Source of the DNA: Leptolyngbyaceae cyanobacterium CSU_1_4
GTDB lineage: Bacteria; Cyanobacteriota; Cyanobacteriia; Elainellales; Elainellaceae
Assembly (NCBI GenBank): GCA_012034615.1
Contig: JAAUPA010000006.1
Coordinates: forward strand, 1-50,621
Direction: 5' to 3'
DNA: 50,621 nt
Positions 40,743-49,086 of the stretch are shown one piece after another. Both the position numbers and the translations under genes were made by a program. The notes beneath the pieces are model-generated. The model saw only the letters and a program-made list of their open reading frames with translations. It did no database searches and was not told where the DNA came from. Positions within the stretch are counted from its first letter, which is position 1. Each line of letters opens with the position of its first letter.

Positions 40743-41143
40743 ATCTTTTTGTGGACACAAGTTTCATTCTGGCGCTTGAACTAACAGATGATCAACATCA
40801 CGACTCGGCGTTGCAATGCTGGCGAAGTTTAGCGACCCGCCAACCGACTTTGGTAGCAACCTCCTACGTATTTAATGAAGTTGTTACTTCCTTCAATAGT
40901 CGAAATCGACATGATAAGGCAGTTGAAATTGGCAACCGTCTTTTGACCAGTAAGGTGATTCAACTGGTTCAAGTTGAGGAAAACTTGTTTCTTGAAGGAT
41001 GGAGTTATTTTCAAAGATATGAAGATAAATCCTACTCACTCACGGATTGCATCTCATTCTTGGTCATGGCGAAGATGAATATTCAAAAAGCACTAACGTT
41101 CGATCGCCATTTTGTCCAAGCAGGATTTCAGAAAATACCCTAG
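40739..41143 (+). CDS. PIN-domain toxin (VapC-like ribonuclease)
   Basis: A 134-residue protein with the PIN active-site acids: MNLFVDTSFILALELTD (first Asp), VATSYVFNEVVTSFNSRN (Glu), SLTDCISFLVMAKM (Asp) and LTFDRHFVQAGF (Asp). PIN proteins are Mg-dependent RNases that cut tRNA or rRNA. The preceding overlapping gene is its antitoxin. Confidence 0.88.
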   Translation: MNLFVDTSFILALELTDDQHHDSALQCWRSLATRQPTLVATSYVFNEVVTSFNSRNRHDKAVEIGNRLLTSKVIQLVQVEENLFLEGWSYFQRYEDKSYSLTDCISFLVMAKMNIQKALTFDRHFVQAGFQKIP

Positions 41144-41205
41144 CTCAGATCTAGCGCCATCCTCAGTAAACGTAAGGTACCACCAGCAATTAAAATGACC
41201 CTCAT

Positions 41206-41505
41206 CTACTCCAGAGCTTGGGCGATCGCCGTTTCCAGTTGCTCTTTACTCAATGTTGTTAGCAAAAAAACCTCTTGGAACATCTTGCCTTTCCGCGCAA
41301 TTAGCTTAAAGCCGCCGCGAATGGGCACTGACACCTTAATGTTGAGGCTCGGCATATTTGATTTGGTAGAACCCAATACTGCCGGAGTGATCGTTTGAAT
41401 TCCTTCATACTCACTCAACTCGGTCAGGATGGCAATTAATCCTGGAATATGGGTGGAATGATTCCAGACCACTCTGCCCTTCTGCGGTTTGTCCGGTTTG
41501 CCCAT
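41206..41505 (-). CDS. DUF2103-like small protein
   Basis: A 99-residue protein matching a family of small cyanobacterial and archaeal proteins: GRVVWNHSTHIPGLIAILTE, GIQTITPAVLGSTKSNMPSL, IKVSVPIRGGFKLIARKGKM, FQEVFLLTTLSKEQLETAIA. The N-H-S-T-H motif may bind metal. Function is unknown. It stands alone and converges with the PIN toxin gene. Confidence 0.7.
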   Translation of the reverse strand: MGKPDKPQKGRVVWNHSTHIPGLIAILTELSEYEGIQTITPAVLGSTKSNMPSLNIKVSVPIRGGFKLIARKGKMFQEVFLLTTLSKEQLETAIAQALE

Positions 41506-41754
41506 GATTTTATGAAATGATCCAAAACGGAAAAAGGAATGCGGGTGGCGATCGGAATACCCAATGCTCAGAATGCCCCACTTATTGTAAATGAAAGCAA
41601 AGAAAAGAGATGTTGCTGAATCACAATTTGAAAATCTAGTTCCACATCATCTAGATGCAATGATTGGTTAGCCTGTGTCAAAGCCGCCGACCTGATGCAT
41701 AATGGCTATGCCCATCACACTCTGGCAGAAACCGCCACCCATCCCGGAGGAAGA

Positions 41755-43341
41755 ATGCACCTAGAGGAACCCCAGGCAAAACCCAAAGCGCCAACCCTGC
41801 GCCCCTATCAAAGCCAACTCATTAAAGACCTGTACGTTGAGTTGGGCAAGGGACATCGACGCATTGCCATTATTGCGGGAACCGGGGCAGGTAAGACCGT
41901 GATTGGCGGCAAGATTTGTGCAGACACGGCAGCGCGCGGCTGTCGGCTCTTGTTTGTTGTGCATTTAGATGTTTTGGTGGGGCAAACTTACGAAAAAATG
42001 CAGGCGTTTGGGCTACACTGCGGGTTCATTAAGGCGGGGTGGAAGGAAGACCCAGAAGCGCCGATTCAAATTGCCAGTATTCAAACCATGGCGCAGCGGA
42101 CTTGGTGGCGAACTTGGAAGGCGCACGTTGTTTTTTTTGACGAGGGACACACTACGGTTTTTAGCCAGGTTGGGCAAGACATTATTTACGATACCCATCC
42201 CCGTGCCGTGCATTTAGCCATGACAGCAACGCCCTATCGGTTGGGCAAAGATCAGCTTGGCGATCACATGGAAACGTTAGTTGCTTCACCCGTGCCGTCG
42301 GCATTGCAGAAGATGGGTTTTCTAGCAACGATGAAGTATTTTGGAATGCCGAAAGATACGCAGGTTGACCTGGAAGGAGTCCGATCGCTTGCTGGAGATT
42401 TTGATGAGCGAGATCTAAAAAATGCGTGCGATCGCCCCGAACTGGTAGAACGCATTGTGGAAGAATGGCAACGGCTGACACCCGGTAAACGGACGATCGC
42501 TTTTTGTGTAGATGTGGAACATGCGCGGCACGTTGCTGAGGCTTTTTGTGCGATCGGTGTAGCAGCAGATGTGGTAGATGGCAGCACACCCATTAAGGAA
42601 CGTCATCGGTTATATGCTGCGTTAGGCTCAGGAGAACTCTTGGTGCTAACTTCTTGCAACGTCATTAGCATTGGCTTTGATGAACCCAGTGTTGAGGTGG
42701 GGCTACTCCTCCGTCCGACTCAATCGCGGGCGCTCCATCAACAGCAAATTGGACGAGTCATGCGAATTTCACCAGCAACGGGCAAAACCCACGGCTTAAT
42801 TTTAGATCAAGCAGGTAATTTGCAGCGTTTAGGATTTCCTGAAGACATTCAAGAGTATCGCCTGCCCAATCGACGGGAACCGGGGGAGGCGACGGCGGCT
42901 CCAGCAAAGCAGTGTCCCCAGTGTAATCGGTTGGTGTGGGGATTTGTGGTGCAGTGTCCGGGATGTGGCTTCCAATGGGAAACAGAGCCACAGGTAAGGA
43001 TAGACGATTTGGTGGAGGTGTTGACCGAAACGCAGATCCGAGAAATGCGAAAAGAGGAAATGATGGCATTTTTGCAGGTGCATCGACGGCGATCGTATGA
43101 GGATGGGGCAGCACCGACTTGGACAGAAAATAAGTTTAGAAAAGCATTTGGGTGTTCGCCTGATGTGTCGTGGTATCAGGGACTAATTTTTGGAAAACGT
43201 CCGACTAGGCAGGAACAGATAGAGTATCAGAATTACTTAGGGGCGATCGCCCAGCGTCAGGGAAAGTCGATCGCTTGGGTGATTGATCAATTTCAGCAAG
43301 AGTTTGGGGTGGGTAGCTATCAAGAAGCATTTTTGCGTTAG
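41755..43341 (+). CDS. DEAD-like SF2 helicase with zinc ribbon
   Basis: A 528-residue protein. I chose ATG 41755 because a perfect GGAGG lies five bases before it. Motif I is GTGAGKTV, motif II reads DEGH (VVFFDEGHTTVF) in place of DEAH/DEAD, motif III is MTATPYRLG, and motif VI is Q-Q-I-G-R-V-M-R. A four-Cys zinc ribbon (CPQCNRLVWGFVVQCPGCGF) follows. The Rad25/type III restriction-type helicase layout indicates DNA translocation or unwinding. No nuclease or methylase gene adjoins it. Confidence 0.85.
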   Translation: MHLEEPQAKPKAPTLRPYQSQLIKDLYVELGKGHRRIAIIAGTGAGKTVIGGKICADTAARGCRLLFVVHLDVLVGQTYEKMQAFGLHCGFIKAGWKEDPEAPIQIASIQTMAQRTWWRTWKAHVVFFDEGHTTVFSQVGQDIIYDTHPRAVHLAMTATPYRLGKDQLGDHMETLVASPVPSALQKMGFLATMKYFGMPKDTQVDLEGVRSLAGDFDERDLKNACDRPELVERIVEEWQRLTPGKRTIAFCVDVEHARHVAEAFCAIGVAADVVDGSTPIKERHRLYAALGSGELLVLTSCNVISIGFDEPSVEVGLLLRPTQSRALHQQQIGRVMRISPATGKTHGLILDQAGNLQRLGFPEDIQEYRLPNRREPGEATAAPAKQCPQCNRLVWGFVVQCPGCGFQWETEPQVRIDDLVEVLTETQIREMRKEEMMAFLQVHRRRSYEDGAAPTWTENKFRKAFGCSPDVSWYQGLIFGKRPTRQEQIEYQNYLGAIAQRQGKSIAWVIDQFQQEFGVGSYQEAFLR

Positions 43342-43383
43342 AACTTCTTAAAAGAATTTCTTAAAACACGGGTGATCAAAATT

Positions 43384-43836
43384 ATGGCTAAGCAAATATC
43401 TGAACGAGTCGGTGCGTTTATTCTTCGTAAGCGAAATAGTTTATATGAGTTATTGCTGTTCCGGCATCCCCATAGCAAAGGAGCAAGCATTCAAATTCCA
43501 GGCGGTGGAGTTGAGGCAGGAGAATCGATCGAGGCAGCACTTCACCGAGAAATTTGTGAAGAAAGTGGGCTGACGAACCTCACCATTATTCGGAAGTTAG
43601 GCGAATCGCGGCGATGCTGGTTAGATACAAATGTCGAATCCTGTCGCCATTATTTTCTTTTAGAGTTACATGAGGATGTTCCTGATCAATGGGAACATTG
43701 TGTTCACGGTGACGGTATGGATGCTGGGCTAAAGTTTTCCTATTACTGGCATCGTCCGGCGATCGGGTTTATGCTACCCAAAAGCAGCGGACAAGTATTT
43801 TTGAATCCGAAGCACATTCCCGAACTGTTCTCTTAG
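43384..43836 (+). CDS. NUDIX hydrolase
   Basis: A 150-residue protein from ATG 43384. The NUDIX box GGGVEAGESIEAALHREICE followed by ESGL matches G-x5-E-x7-R-E-x-x-E-E-x-G. The rest (RRCWLDTNVESCRHYFLLEL, GLKFSYYWHRPAIGFML) suits a nucleoside diphosphate-derivative hydrolase. It overlaps the convergent GTPase gene by 4 bp. Confidence 0.85.
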   Translation: MAKQISERVGAFILRKRNSLYELLLFRHPHSKGASIQIPGGGVEAGESIEAALHREICEESGLTNLTIIRKLGESRRCWLDTNVESCRHYFLLELHEDVPDQWEHCVHGDGMDAGLKFSYYWHRPAIGFMLPKSSGQVFLNPKHIPELFS

Positions 43837-45102
43837 GTATTCTCTGAAGGTTTAACTTTTCTAAATCTTTCCTGCGCCGATTGAAACGCTTCCTTCATCA
43901 CTGCCTGAATTTGCTGGGGGTCGGGTTTCTTCCCACCCATTAAATCTCCAAAATAAAGACAGGCTCCTTCACCCAGCGCCCAAGTGTAAGCCGCCGCCCA
44001 AGATGCCGCTATGACGCTGCCAAAACCAGGGATAAACTTAATCAATTCGCGCCCCACGGCTTGAGCCAGGAAGCCTCCGGCGATCGCGCTGACCACTCCA
44101 CCCGCCTGAGAAGGAGTCAACGTCTGCCCATACAGTTTCCCTAGTAAGCCCACCATTGAAACCTGTAGAGCCGTTAAAACAGGCATGGTCGCAAAAGGCA
44201 GGGGAACAGCCGCCAATGTCGCCGCCATCACAGTAAAAGCTGTCATGTAACGATGTGCCGTATCGCGGTAAAGCGTGCCAATTTTGTCAGTAGCGCCTTC
44301 GTCTAAAAGCTGATAAATGGCTGCCGATTCGGCTTCGGGAAGCATCTCGGCGAGGGCATCTCTAAAGGCTTCCAAACCATAAAAAACGGGATCATAGCCA
44401 TCTTCTTCTAGGGTGAAATCGATGAGAATGGCAGCATCATAACAGCCCGTGAACGTGGCTTTGAGAGCAGAAAAAATGCGATCGATTTCTTCAGAAGCGG
44501 GAGGGTAGGGCGGATGGTCGGCATTAGGAGGATAAACTTCGTGGAGACAAGTAACAGCTAGAAGGCAGGGAATATCGGGGTGCTGCTGCCGAATTTGTTG
44601 GGCAATTTGTTTGAGGCTATCGGTGGCAAAGTCGCTAATTTTAACCGTGATGATTAAGACCCTGGCTCCTCGGCTTTTTGTTGAAGGTTGTCTGCTAAGT
44701 CTTGGGCGATCGCTGAGTATCGCGGCTAACATCTCCTAAACCAACGGTATCTGTAAAAATAATCAGCGGCAAATCATCAGAGGGATAAGCATAGCGCTGA
44801 GTGTGCTGAGTGTGAGGACGAAATCCTTGTCCAATAATTTCCGCCGAAACGCCAGTTAACCCGCGCACAATTGAGCTTTTTCCCGATTGCGGCTTACCCA
44901 TTAAAACAGCTTCGGTAGTCGGGAGTTCTGAACGGACTCGTTCTAAAATCTCCGCAACTTGGGCTTCGTCAATACTGAACCATCGAGCGGGATTTATTTT
45001 TATGGGCAATATTTCTCTCACACGGTTTGTCACACCCTCTATCCAAGAGCGCGGTTCCCCAGTGGATTGAGAACTGACATCAGGCTCGTGTGGCTCAGGC
45101 AT
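43833..45102 (-). CDS. Era-like GTPase with DUF697-type membrane domain (two frameshifts)
   Basis: About 423 residues when repaired. The G1 motif is MGKPQSGKSSIVRGL, the G3 motif is FTDTVGLGDVS, and a T-C-L in LLAVTCLHEV takes the place of the usual N/TKxD. The C-terminus has hydrophobic segments (YMTAFTVMAATLAAVPLPFA, VVSAIAGGFLAQAVGRELIK, FGSVIAASWAAAYTWALGEG) as in DUF697 proteins. Single-base losses near 44713 (TQAIAQDLADN restored) and 44660-44662 (one C short on the plus strand) break the frame. It probably acts at the membrane in a stress or cell-envelope role. Confidence 0.8.
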
Positions 45103-45310
45103 AGAATAGGGAGTCTTTGGAGTTGGCTTAATTTTAGCTGAAAAGTCCTTACTGCTCTAGTTCCTTTCGGGGCAGACACATCGAAAACTTAACTTTAGCT
45201 TCCGAGTCTGATGAGGTAATCGTTAAGTTGATCTGCCATAGATAACCTTGACTCTTACAGAAACCTCTCAACAGTCGGCTCCAATATGGGCACAGCTTGT
45301 TGTGTGACTT

Positions 45311-45526
45311 CTATCGCAACTGGTTGAACTCTGCCTCAGTGATACCTAACTGCTTCAGAATTTCCTGAAATAACCAACTCCCTATCTCTGTGTTGCCATG
45401 AATCGGAATTGTTGTTGATCTTCCATCAGAATGCCTCCATCGCACATGGCTTCCTTTTTGCCGAGCCTTTTCAAAACCCAATTTTTGTGCGACCCGTTCA
45501 ATCTCTTTTGGGCATTGCTGAATCAC
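45311..45526 (-). CDS. hicA: HicA-like toxin with start supplied by a MITE
   Basis: A 71-residue double-stranded-RNA-binding-like mRNA interferase: KEIERVAQKLGFEKARQKGS, HVRWRHSDGRSTTIPIHG with the catalytic His in GSHVRW, and EILKQLGITEAEFNQL. Its first codons are GTG-ATT-CAG-CAA-TGC from the terminal repeat of an inserted element. Before insertion the gene would have begun ATG-CCC-GCT-AAA-GCA within the end of hicB (MPAKAKEIERV), a normal HicA start. The insertion removed that start but left an in-frame GTG. Confidence 0.85.
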   Translation of the reverse strand: MIQQCPKEIERVAQKLGFEKARQKGSHVRWRHSDGRSTTIPIHGNTEIGSWLFQEILKQLGITEAEFNQLR

Positions 45527-45657
45527 AGTATGAATTGCCCCCTAAATCCCCCAGAATAGGGGACTTCCGAACCTCAAAGTCCCCCATTCTGGGGGATTTA
45601 GGGGGCGATCGGAGAAATAGCATCTCAAGGATTCATACTTCCATTCAACAATGCCCC
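45511..45657. mobile_element. 147-bp MITE-like element inserted in hicA with 10-bp target duplication
   Basis: The ends are inverted repeats: GGCATTGCTGAATCACAGTA at the left and, read from the right, GGCATTGTTGAATGGAAGTA, both continuing TGAAT. Inside are the C/G palindromes CCCCCTAAATCCCCCAGAAT and TTCTGGGGGATTTAGGGGG. The flanks carry an exact 10-bp duplication, ATCTCTTTTG (45501-45510 and 45658-45667). No transposase is encoded, so it is a non-autonomous element moved by a transposase elsewhere. Confidence 0.9.
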
Positions 45658-45669
45658 ATCTCTTTTGCT

Positions 45670-45891
45670 TTAGCGGGCATGGGTTACTGCCACCTCGACA
45701 TCCTCAGGTAGTTCTTGACCTGCTTCTTGATACTCATCCCGGATCATCTCAAACACATGAACAAGTTCAGCTTGTGCCTCCTCTGAAGTTTGTCCCCATG
45801 CATGGCAGCCTGCAATTGCTGGAACATAGGTCACAAAAGTTCCATTGTCATCGGGACGCAGCACGATAGTGTAATTTCTTAGCGATCGCAT
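45670..45891 (-). CDS. hicB: HicB antitoxin
   Basis: A 73-residue protein with the HicB partial RNase H-like fold: NYTIVLRPDDNGTFVTYVPA, IAGCHAWGQTSEEAQAELVH, VFEMIRDEYQEAGQELPEDV. HicB binds HicA and represses the operon. It lies upstream of hicA on the same strand, now separated from it by the MITE-like insertion; its own stop codon and frame are intact. Confidence 0.9.
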   Translation of the reverse strand: MRSLRNYTIVLRPDDNGTFVTYVPAIAGCHAWGQTSEEAQAELVHVFEMIRDEYQEAGQELPEDVEVAVTHAR

Positions 45892-46069
45892 AGGGCTAAA
45901 AGGGTAACAGTAATCACGAAACTAGCATACATTCCTAGTCAGTTAAAATAGGCGTTTATATCTGCACAATCGCCTAGGCTACCTTTTGAGTGTAGCGATC
46001 GCCCATTGGGGTGTAATAGTCATCTATCTCTCAACGCTAGGTGCCACAGTACTAAACACGATTAAGAAC

Positions 46070-46363
46070 CTACTCTTCAGGTGGAACCAGATCTGTAATG
46101 CAACCATAGCTAGCCAGAGTTTGAGAAACAGACCCCACCAAGGCTTCAGGGAGTTCGCTAGGCAAGGCAGGAGGCGAAGATAGAGCGACAACCTGTTTGT
46201 TGCTCCCATCATCCATTAGGCTCATAAACGAAACTGGATAAGCTTCACCCACGCCATAAGTTGTCACAGTCGTAGCCGCTTCGACAGAACGAATTTTGCT
46301 GCTACGCAGATGCCCATCTTGCACTGTGGCAACGGAAAACGTGAGGAGTTGCTCACCAATCAC
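46070..46363 (-). CDS. Small hypothetical protein coupled to the secreted protein
   Basis: A 97-residue protein starting at GTG 46363, which overlaps the stop of the upstream gene (GTGA). The sequence (EQLLTFSVATVQDGHLRSSK, YGVGEAYPVSFMSLMDDGSN) has a beta-rich first half and a Pro-rich, acidic end. Nothing is recognised. The tight coupling suggests it works together with the exported protein encoded before it. Confidence 0.55.
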   Translation of the reverse strand: MIGEQLLTFSVATVQDGHLRSSKIRSVEAATTVTTYGVGEAYPVSFMSLMDDGSNKQVVALSSPPALPSELPEALVGSVSQTLASYGCITDLVPPEE

Positions 46364-46877
46364 TCTTCGACGTATTCTCCTGTAACTTCATTAAAAATGT
46401 GGAGGCTCGATTTGGGTCTAAATTCCAGCACACACACCTGTCCTAGAGTTCGAGTGGGAAAAATATTTAATGAATAGAAGTAACCTTCATCGTCAATCCA
46501 CGATCCTAAAAAGGGGACAACATCGGGATTTTCAGGATTTACTGCACTCCATTTTTCCGATAATCTTGCATCGCGTTGTTAGTGGGGGCGGAGGCAGCAC
46601 TTTAGCAACCCCTGCCAGACCAAACCAGGTGTCGATCCCCTGAGTCAGTTCAGTCTGCAAGGCTTTGATCTCAGCTTCAGAGAGGCGAGGTAAAAGTGTA
46701 GGGAGTAAAGGGTTGGGGTCTGCTTTCCTGACCCGCGCTTGATTCGGGAGGTTGTGTTGGAGAAGATGACCCCGGAGGAGATGGCTCCGGAACCAGAGGC
46801 GATTCACAAGAGAATGCCTGAAAACTGAGGGAGAATAGCCCCACACTAGCAGCCGCCAGCAATGCACAAACGTTCAT
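46360..46877 (-). CDS. Exported hypothetical protein (several frameshifts)
   Basis: About 172 residues when repaired. MNVCALLAAASVGLFSLSFQ is a signal-peptide-like start, then comes a Ser/Pro-rich linker (VPEPSPPGSSSPTQPPESSA), then LPRLSEAEIKALQTELTQGI, DTWFGLAGVAKVLPPPP and, after restoring frame, NNAMQDYRKKWSAVNPENPD, FLGSWIDDEGYFYSLNIFPT, ending TGEYVEE. Three single-base indels occur: within 46709-46719, in the G-run 46584-46588 and in the T-run 46552-46556. The mature part lies outside the cytoplasm; its function is unknown. Confidence 0.6.
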
Positions 46878-46898
46878 GGGTTTGAATTTAGATCCTAA

Positions 46899-46934
46899 AG
46901 ATTAATTGAAAGATTAGTTGAAAGATTAGTTGAA
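46899..46934. repeat. Three tandem 12-bp repeats
   Basis: The units AGATTAATTGAA, AGATTAGTTGAA and AGATTAGTTGAA lie in the promoter region of the exported-protein gene, 22 bp upstream of its start. They may be regulator-binding repeats or simple-sequence expansion. Confidence 0.75.
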
Positions 46935-46976
46935 AGACGGAAGAACCATATAGATTTCTTGAGCAAACGCTCCCTA

Positions 46977-48005
46977 TCAGACACGAATAGCGACTTTCCC
47001 TACCACCCGTCTCTGTTCGAGATGACGAATGGCTTCGGGGACTTCGCTCAGGTCGTAGCGTTGTTGGATTAAGGGAATGATCTTGCCAGCTTCTAGAAGA
47101 TCTCTCAGCGTAGCCAAATCTGTCTGATTAGGTTTTGACACCAGACATTTTACCTTCCGGCGATCGCTTCTCGAAAGCCAAGATTCAAGAAACATTACCT
47201 GGAAAAGTCGAGCGATCGAGCCACCGACCATGACGTAGGTTCCCCCATGCGTCAACAGGGGCAAGTAATCGAACACAGAACGGTAGGCTGCCGCGTCTAG
47301 AATCAGGTCGTAATGCTGTCCACTTTGGGTGACATCGACTTGCGTGTAGTCAATAACGTGGTCTGCACCGAGCGATCGCACCCCGTCCATTTTTTGGGTG
47401 CTGCATACGGCGGTCACCTCAGCGCCAAACGCTTTTGCAATCTGCACTGCAAACGATCCCACACCCCCAGACGCACCATTGATCAAAACTTTTTTTCCTG
47501 CCCGAATCTGCCCACAGTCTCGCAGTCCTTTCAAAGCAGCAAGAGCCGCACCTGGAACGGTCGCCGCTGCCTCGAAGGAGAGGTTGACGGGCTTAAGCAC
47601 GAACGTTGTCTCAGGGGCACAAACGTATTCAGCAAACGCGCCGAAACCGCACTCAGACAGATCTCCAAAAACCTCATCACCGGGCTGAAACTGGGTGACA
47701 TTTTTGCCAACCGCTTCCACTCGTCCAGCCACATCACAACCCAGAATCTTGATTTTGGGCTTGAGCAGTCCTCCAAATATGAAGCGGATGAAGAACGGAG
47801 TTCCTCGCAAGAGGTGCCAGTCGGCAGCGTTGATTGAAGTGGCGTGAACTCGCACCAAGACCCCGTTATCTGACACAGGAGGTTTGTGGACTGTCTCTAA
47901 GCTCAGTACGTCTGGTGAACCGTAGTTAGAGCGGGCGATCGCCCTCATTTTTTCATCCTTTTGGCTATTTCCTGGAATAGGGGCAAGCGTGTTTGCTGTT
48001 TCCAT
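46977..48005 (-). CDS. Medium-chain dehydrogenase/reductase (quinone oxidoreductase-like)
   Basis: A 342-residue NAD(P)-dependent MDR enzyme. The N-terminal GroES-like domain has SINAADWHLLRG and GCDVAGRVEAVGKNVTQFQP. The nucleotide-binding Rossmann motif is INGASGGVGSFAVQIAKAFG, and VMVGGSIARLFQVM follows. There are no zinc-ligand cysteines, so it fits zeta-crystallin/quinone reductase-type members. Both ATG 48005 (GAAGGAAA ahead) and ATG 47948 could start it. It diverges from a TetR gene, whose product may regulate it. Confidence 0.85.
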   Translation of the reverse strand: METANTLAPIPGNSQKDEKMRAIARSNYGSPDVLSLETVHKPPVSDNGVLVRVHATSINAADWHLLRGTPFFIRFIFGGLLKPKIKILGCDVAGRVEAVGKNVTQFQPGDEVFGDLSECGFGAFAEYVCAPETTFVLKPVNLSFEAAATVPGAALAALKGLRDCGQIRAGKKVLINGASGGVGSFAVQIAKAFGAEVTAVCSTQKMDGVRSLGADHVIDYTQVDVTQSGQHYDLILDAAAYRSVFDYLPLLTHGGTYVMVGGSIARLFQVMFLESWLSRSDRRKVKCLVSKPNQTDLATLRDLLEAGKIIPLIQQRYDLSEVPEAIRHLEQRRVVGKVAIRV

Positions 48006-48095
48006 AACTTTCCTTCTAATTTAGAGAGAACCTAGCTGAGAAACGAACCAGACCTCAAGGGTTTGAACTTAAGTTGTTTAGACTTATTATTTAGA

Positions 48096-48128
48096 CTTAC
48101 AGTGTAAGCTTAACTTACGGCGTAAGTT
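48096..48128. promoter_or_regulatory. Two TetR-type operator palindromes
   Basis: CTTAC-AGT-GTAAG (48096-48108) and AACTTAC-GGC-GTAAGTT (48112-48128) share the CTTAC...GTAAG core, with centres 18 bp apart. They lie between the divergent dehydrogenase and TetR genes and are the likely binding sites of the TetR protein. Confidence 0.8.
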
Positions 48129-48207
48129 TGTCAAGATCAAAAGCTCCCAAATTTGAACTTGTCCGTTAAGAATTAGTGCGAGATGAGCAGATGCTTAAAA
48201 AAATCAG

Positions 48208-48909
48208 ATGCCTAAAAAAAGCGATTTAGATCCAACGCCCCACCTCCCTTTAAGCCGGGAACGGGTGCTGCGTGCGGCTCTTTGTCTGGCTGACGAAGGG
48301 GGCATTGAGTCACTTTCGATGCGGAAGGTTGCTCAAGCGCTGGGCGTTAAGGCGATGTCGCTCTATAATCACGTCGCCAATAAAGACGATATGCTGGATG
48401 GCATTGTTGACATAGTGGTCAGCGAGATTGAGGTGCCTAGCCTCGATCTGGACTGGAAGACAGCTATGCGACGGCGGGCGATCTCAGCCCATGAGGTTTT
48501 GTTGCGTCACCCTTGGGCAACTATGCCGCTCGTATCCCGGATCAATGTAGGATCGGCTATGCTGCGCTATGTCGATGCAACGCTGGGCTGTCTGCGCGAA
48601 GCAGGCTTTTCGTATGAGCTGGCGGATCATGCGTGGAATGCGATCGACAGCCATATTTATGGATTCACGCTCCAAGAGCTAAATTTTCCACTCAAGGCAG
48701 AGGAGTATGCCGAAACAGCAAAGAGCTTCATTTCATATATTCCTGCTGACCAGTACCCTTACATGAATAGACTCTCGCATTATGTCATTGAGGGTCGGTA
48801 TGACGGTCTGCATGACTTTGAGTTCGGACTCGAATTGATTCTCAACGGGCTTGATCAGTTTCGAGACAACGTTCAAGACAACGTTCGAGATAAGGGTAAA
48901 AATCTATAG
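48208..48909 (+). CDS. TetR/AcrR-family repressor
   Basis: A 233-residue regulator. The HTH is in RERVLRAALCLADEGGIESL and SMRKVAQALGVKAMSLYNHV, followed by ANKDDMLDGIVDIVVSEIEV. The C-terminal ligand domain contains YELADHAWNAIDSHIYGFTL, similar to the TetR C-terminal family. Its operators lie upstream. It probably represses the divergent dehydrogenase and itself until a small molecule binds. Confidence 0.88.
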   Translation: MPKKSDLDPTPHLPLSRERVLRAALCLADEGGIESLSMRKVAQALGVKAMSLYNHVANKDDMLDGIVDIVVSEIEVPSLDLDWKTAMRRRAISAHEVLLRHPWATMPLVSRINVGSAMLRYVDATLGCLREAGFSYELADHAWNAIDSHIYGFTLQELNFPLKAEEYAETAKSFISYIPADQYPYMNRLSHYVIEGRYDGLHDFEFGLELILNGLDQFRDNVQDNVRDKGKNL

Positions 48910-49086
48910 TTGAAACGGAGCTATCACCTCTTCATTCAACAATAGGTGGAACATACACGCCCAGATAAAAATACGACGATGATCAACTGCAATCTAGCAG
49001 TTGTTATTACTGAACCAATTTATAGCCAGAACCTACAAGGGAGGATGAGGAAGCACGTTCTATGGATAGCTTAGAGAATGCGATCG

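Noticed and set aside
45311-45526. Frameshift in hicA at the run of A bases after CCC
   Set aside because: An ATG-CCC-AAA start would need one base removed. The target duplication shows the true origin, and the GTG in the terminal repeat already reads in frame.
25813-45657. CRISPR array from repeated CCCCCTAAATCCCCC segments
   Set aside because: There is no regular repeat-spacer pattern; the copies lie ~20 kb apart and behave as palindromic insertion elements. No cas genes occur.
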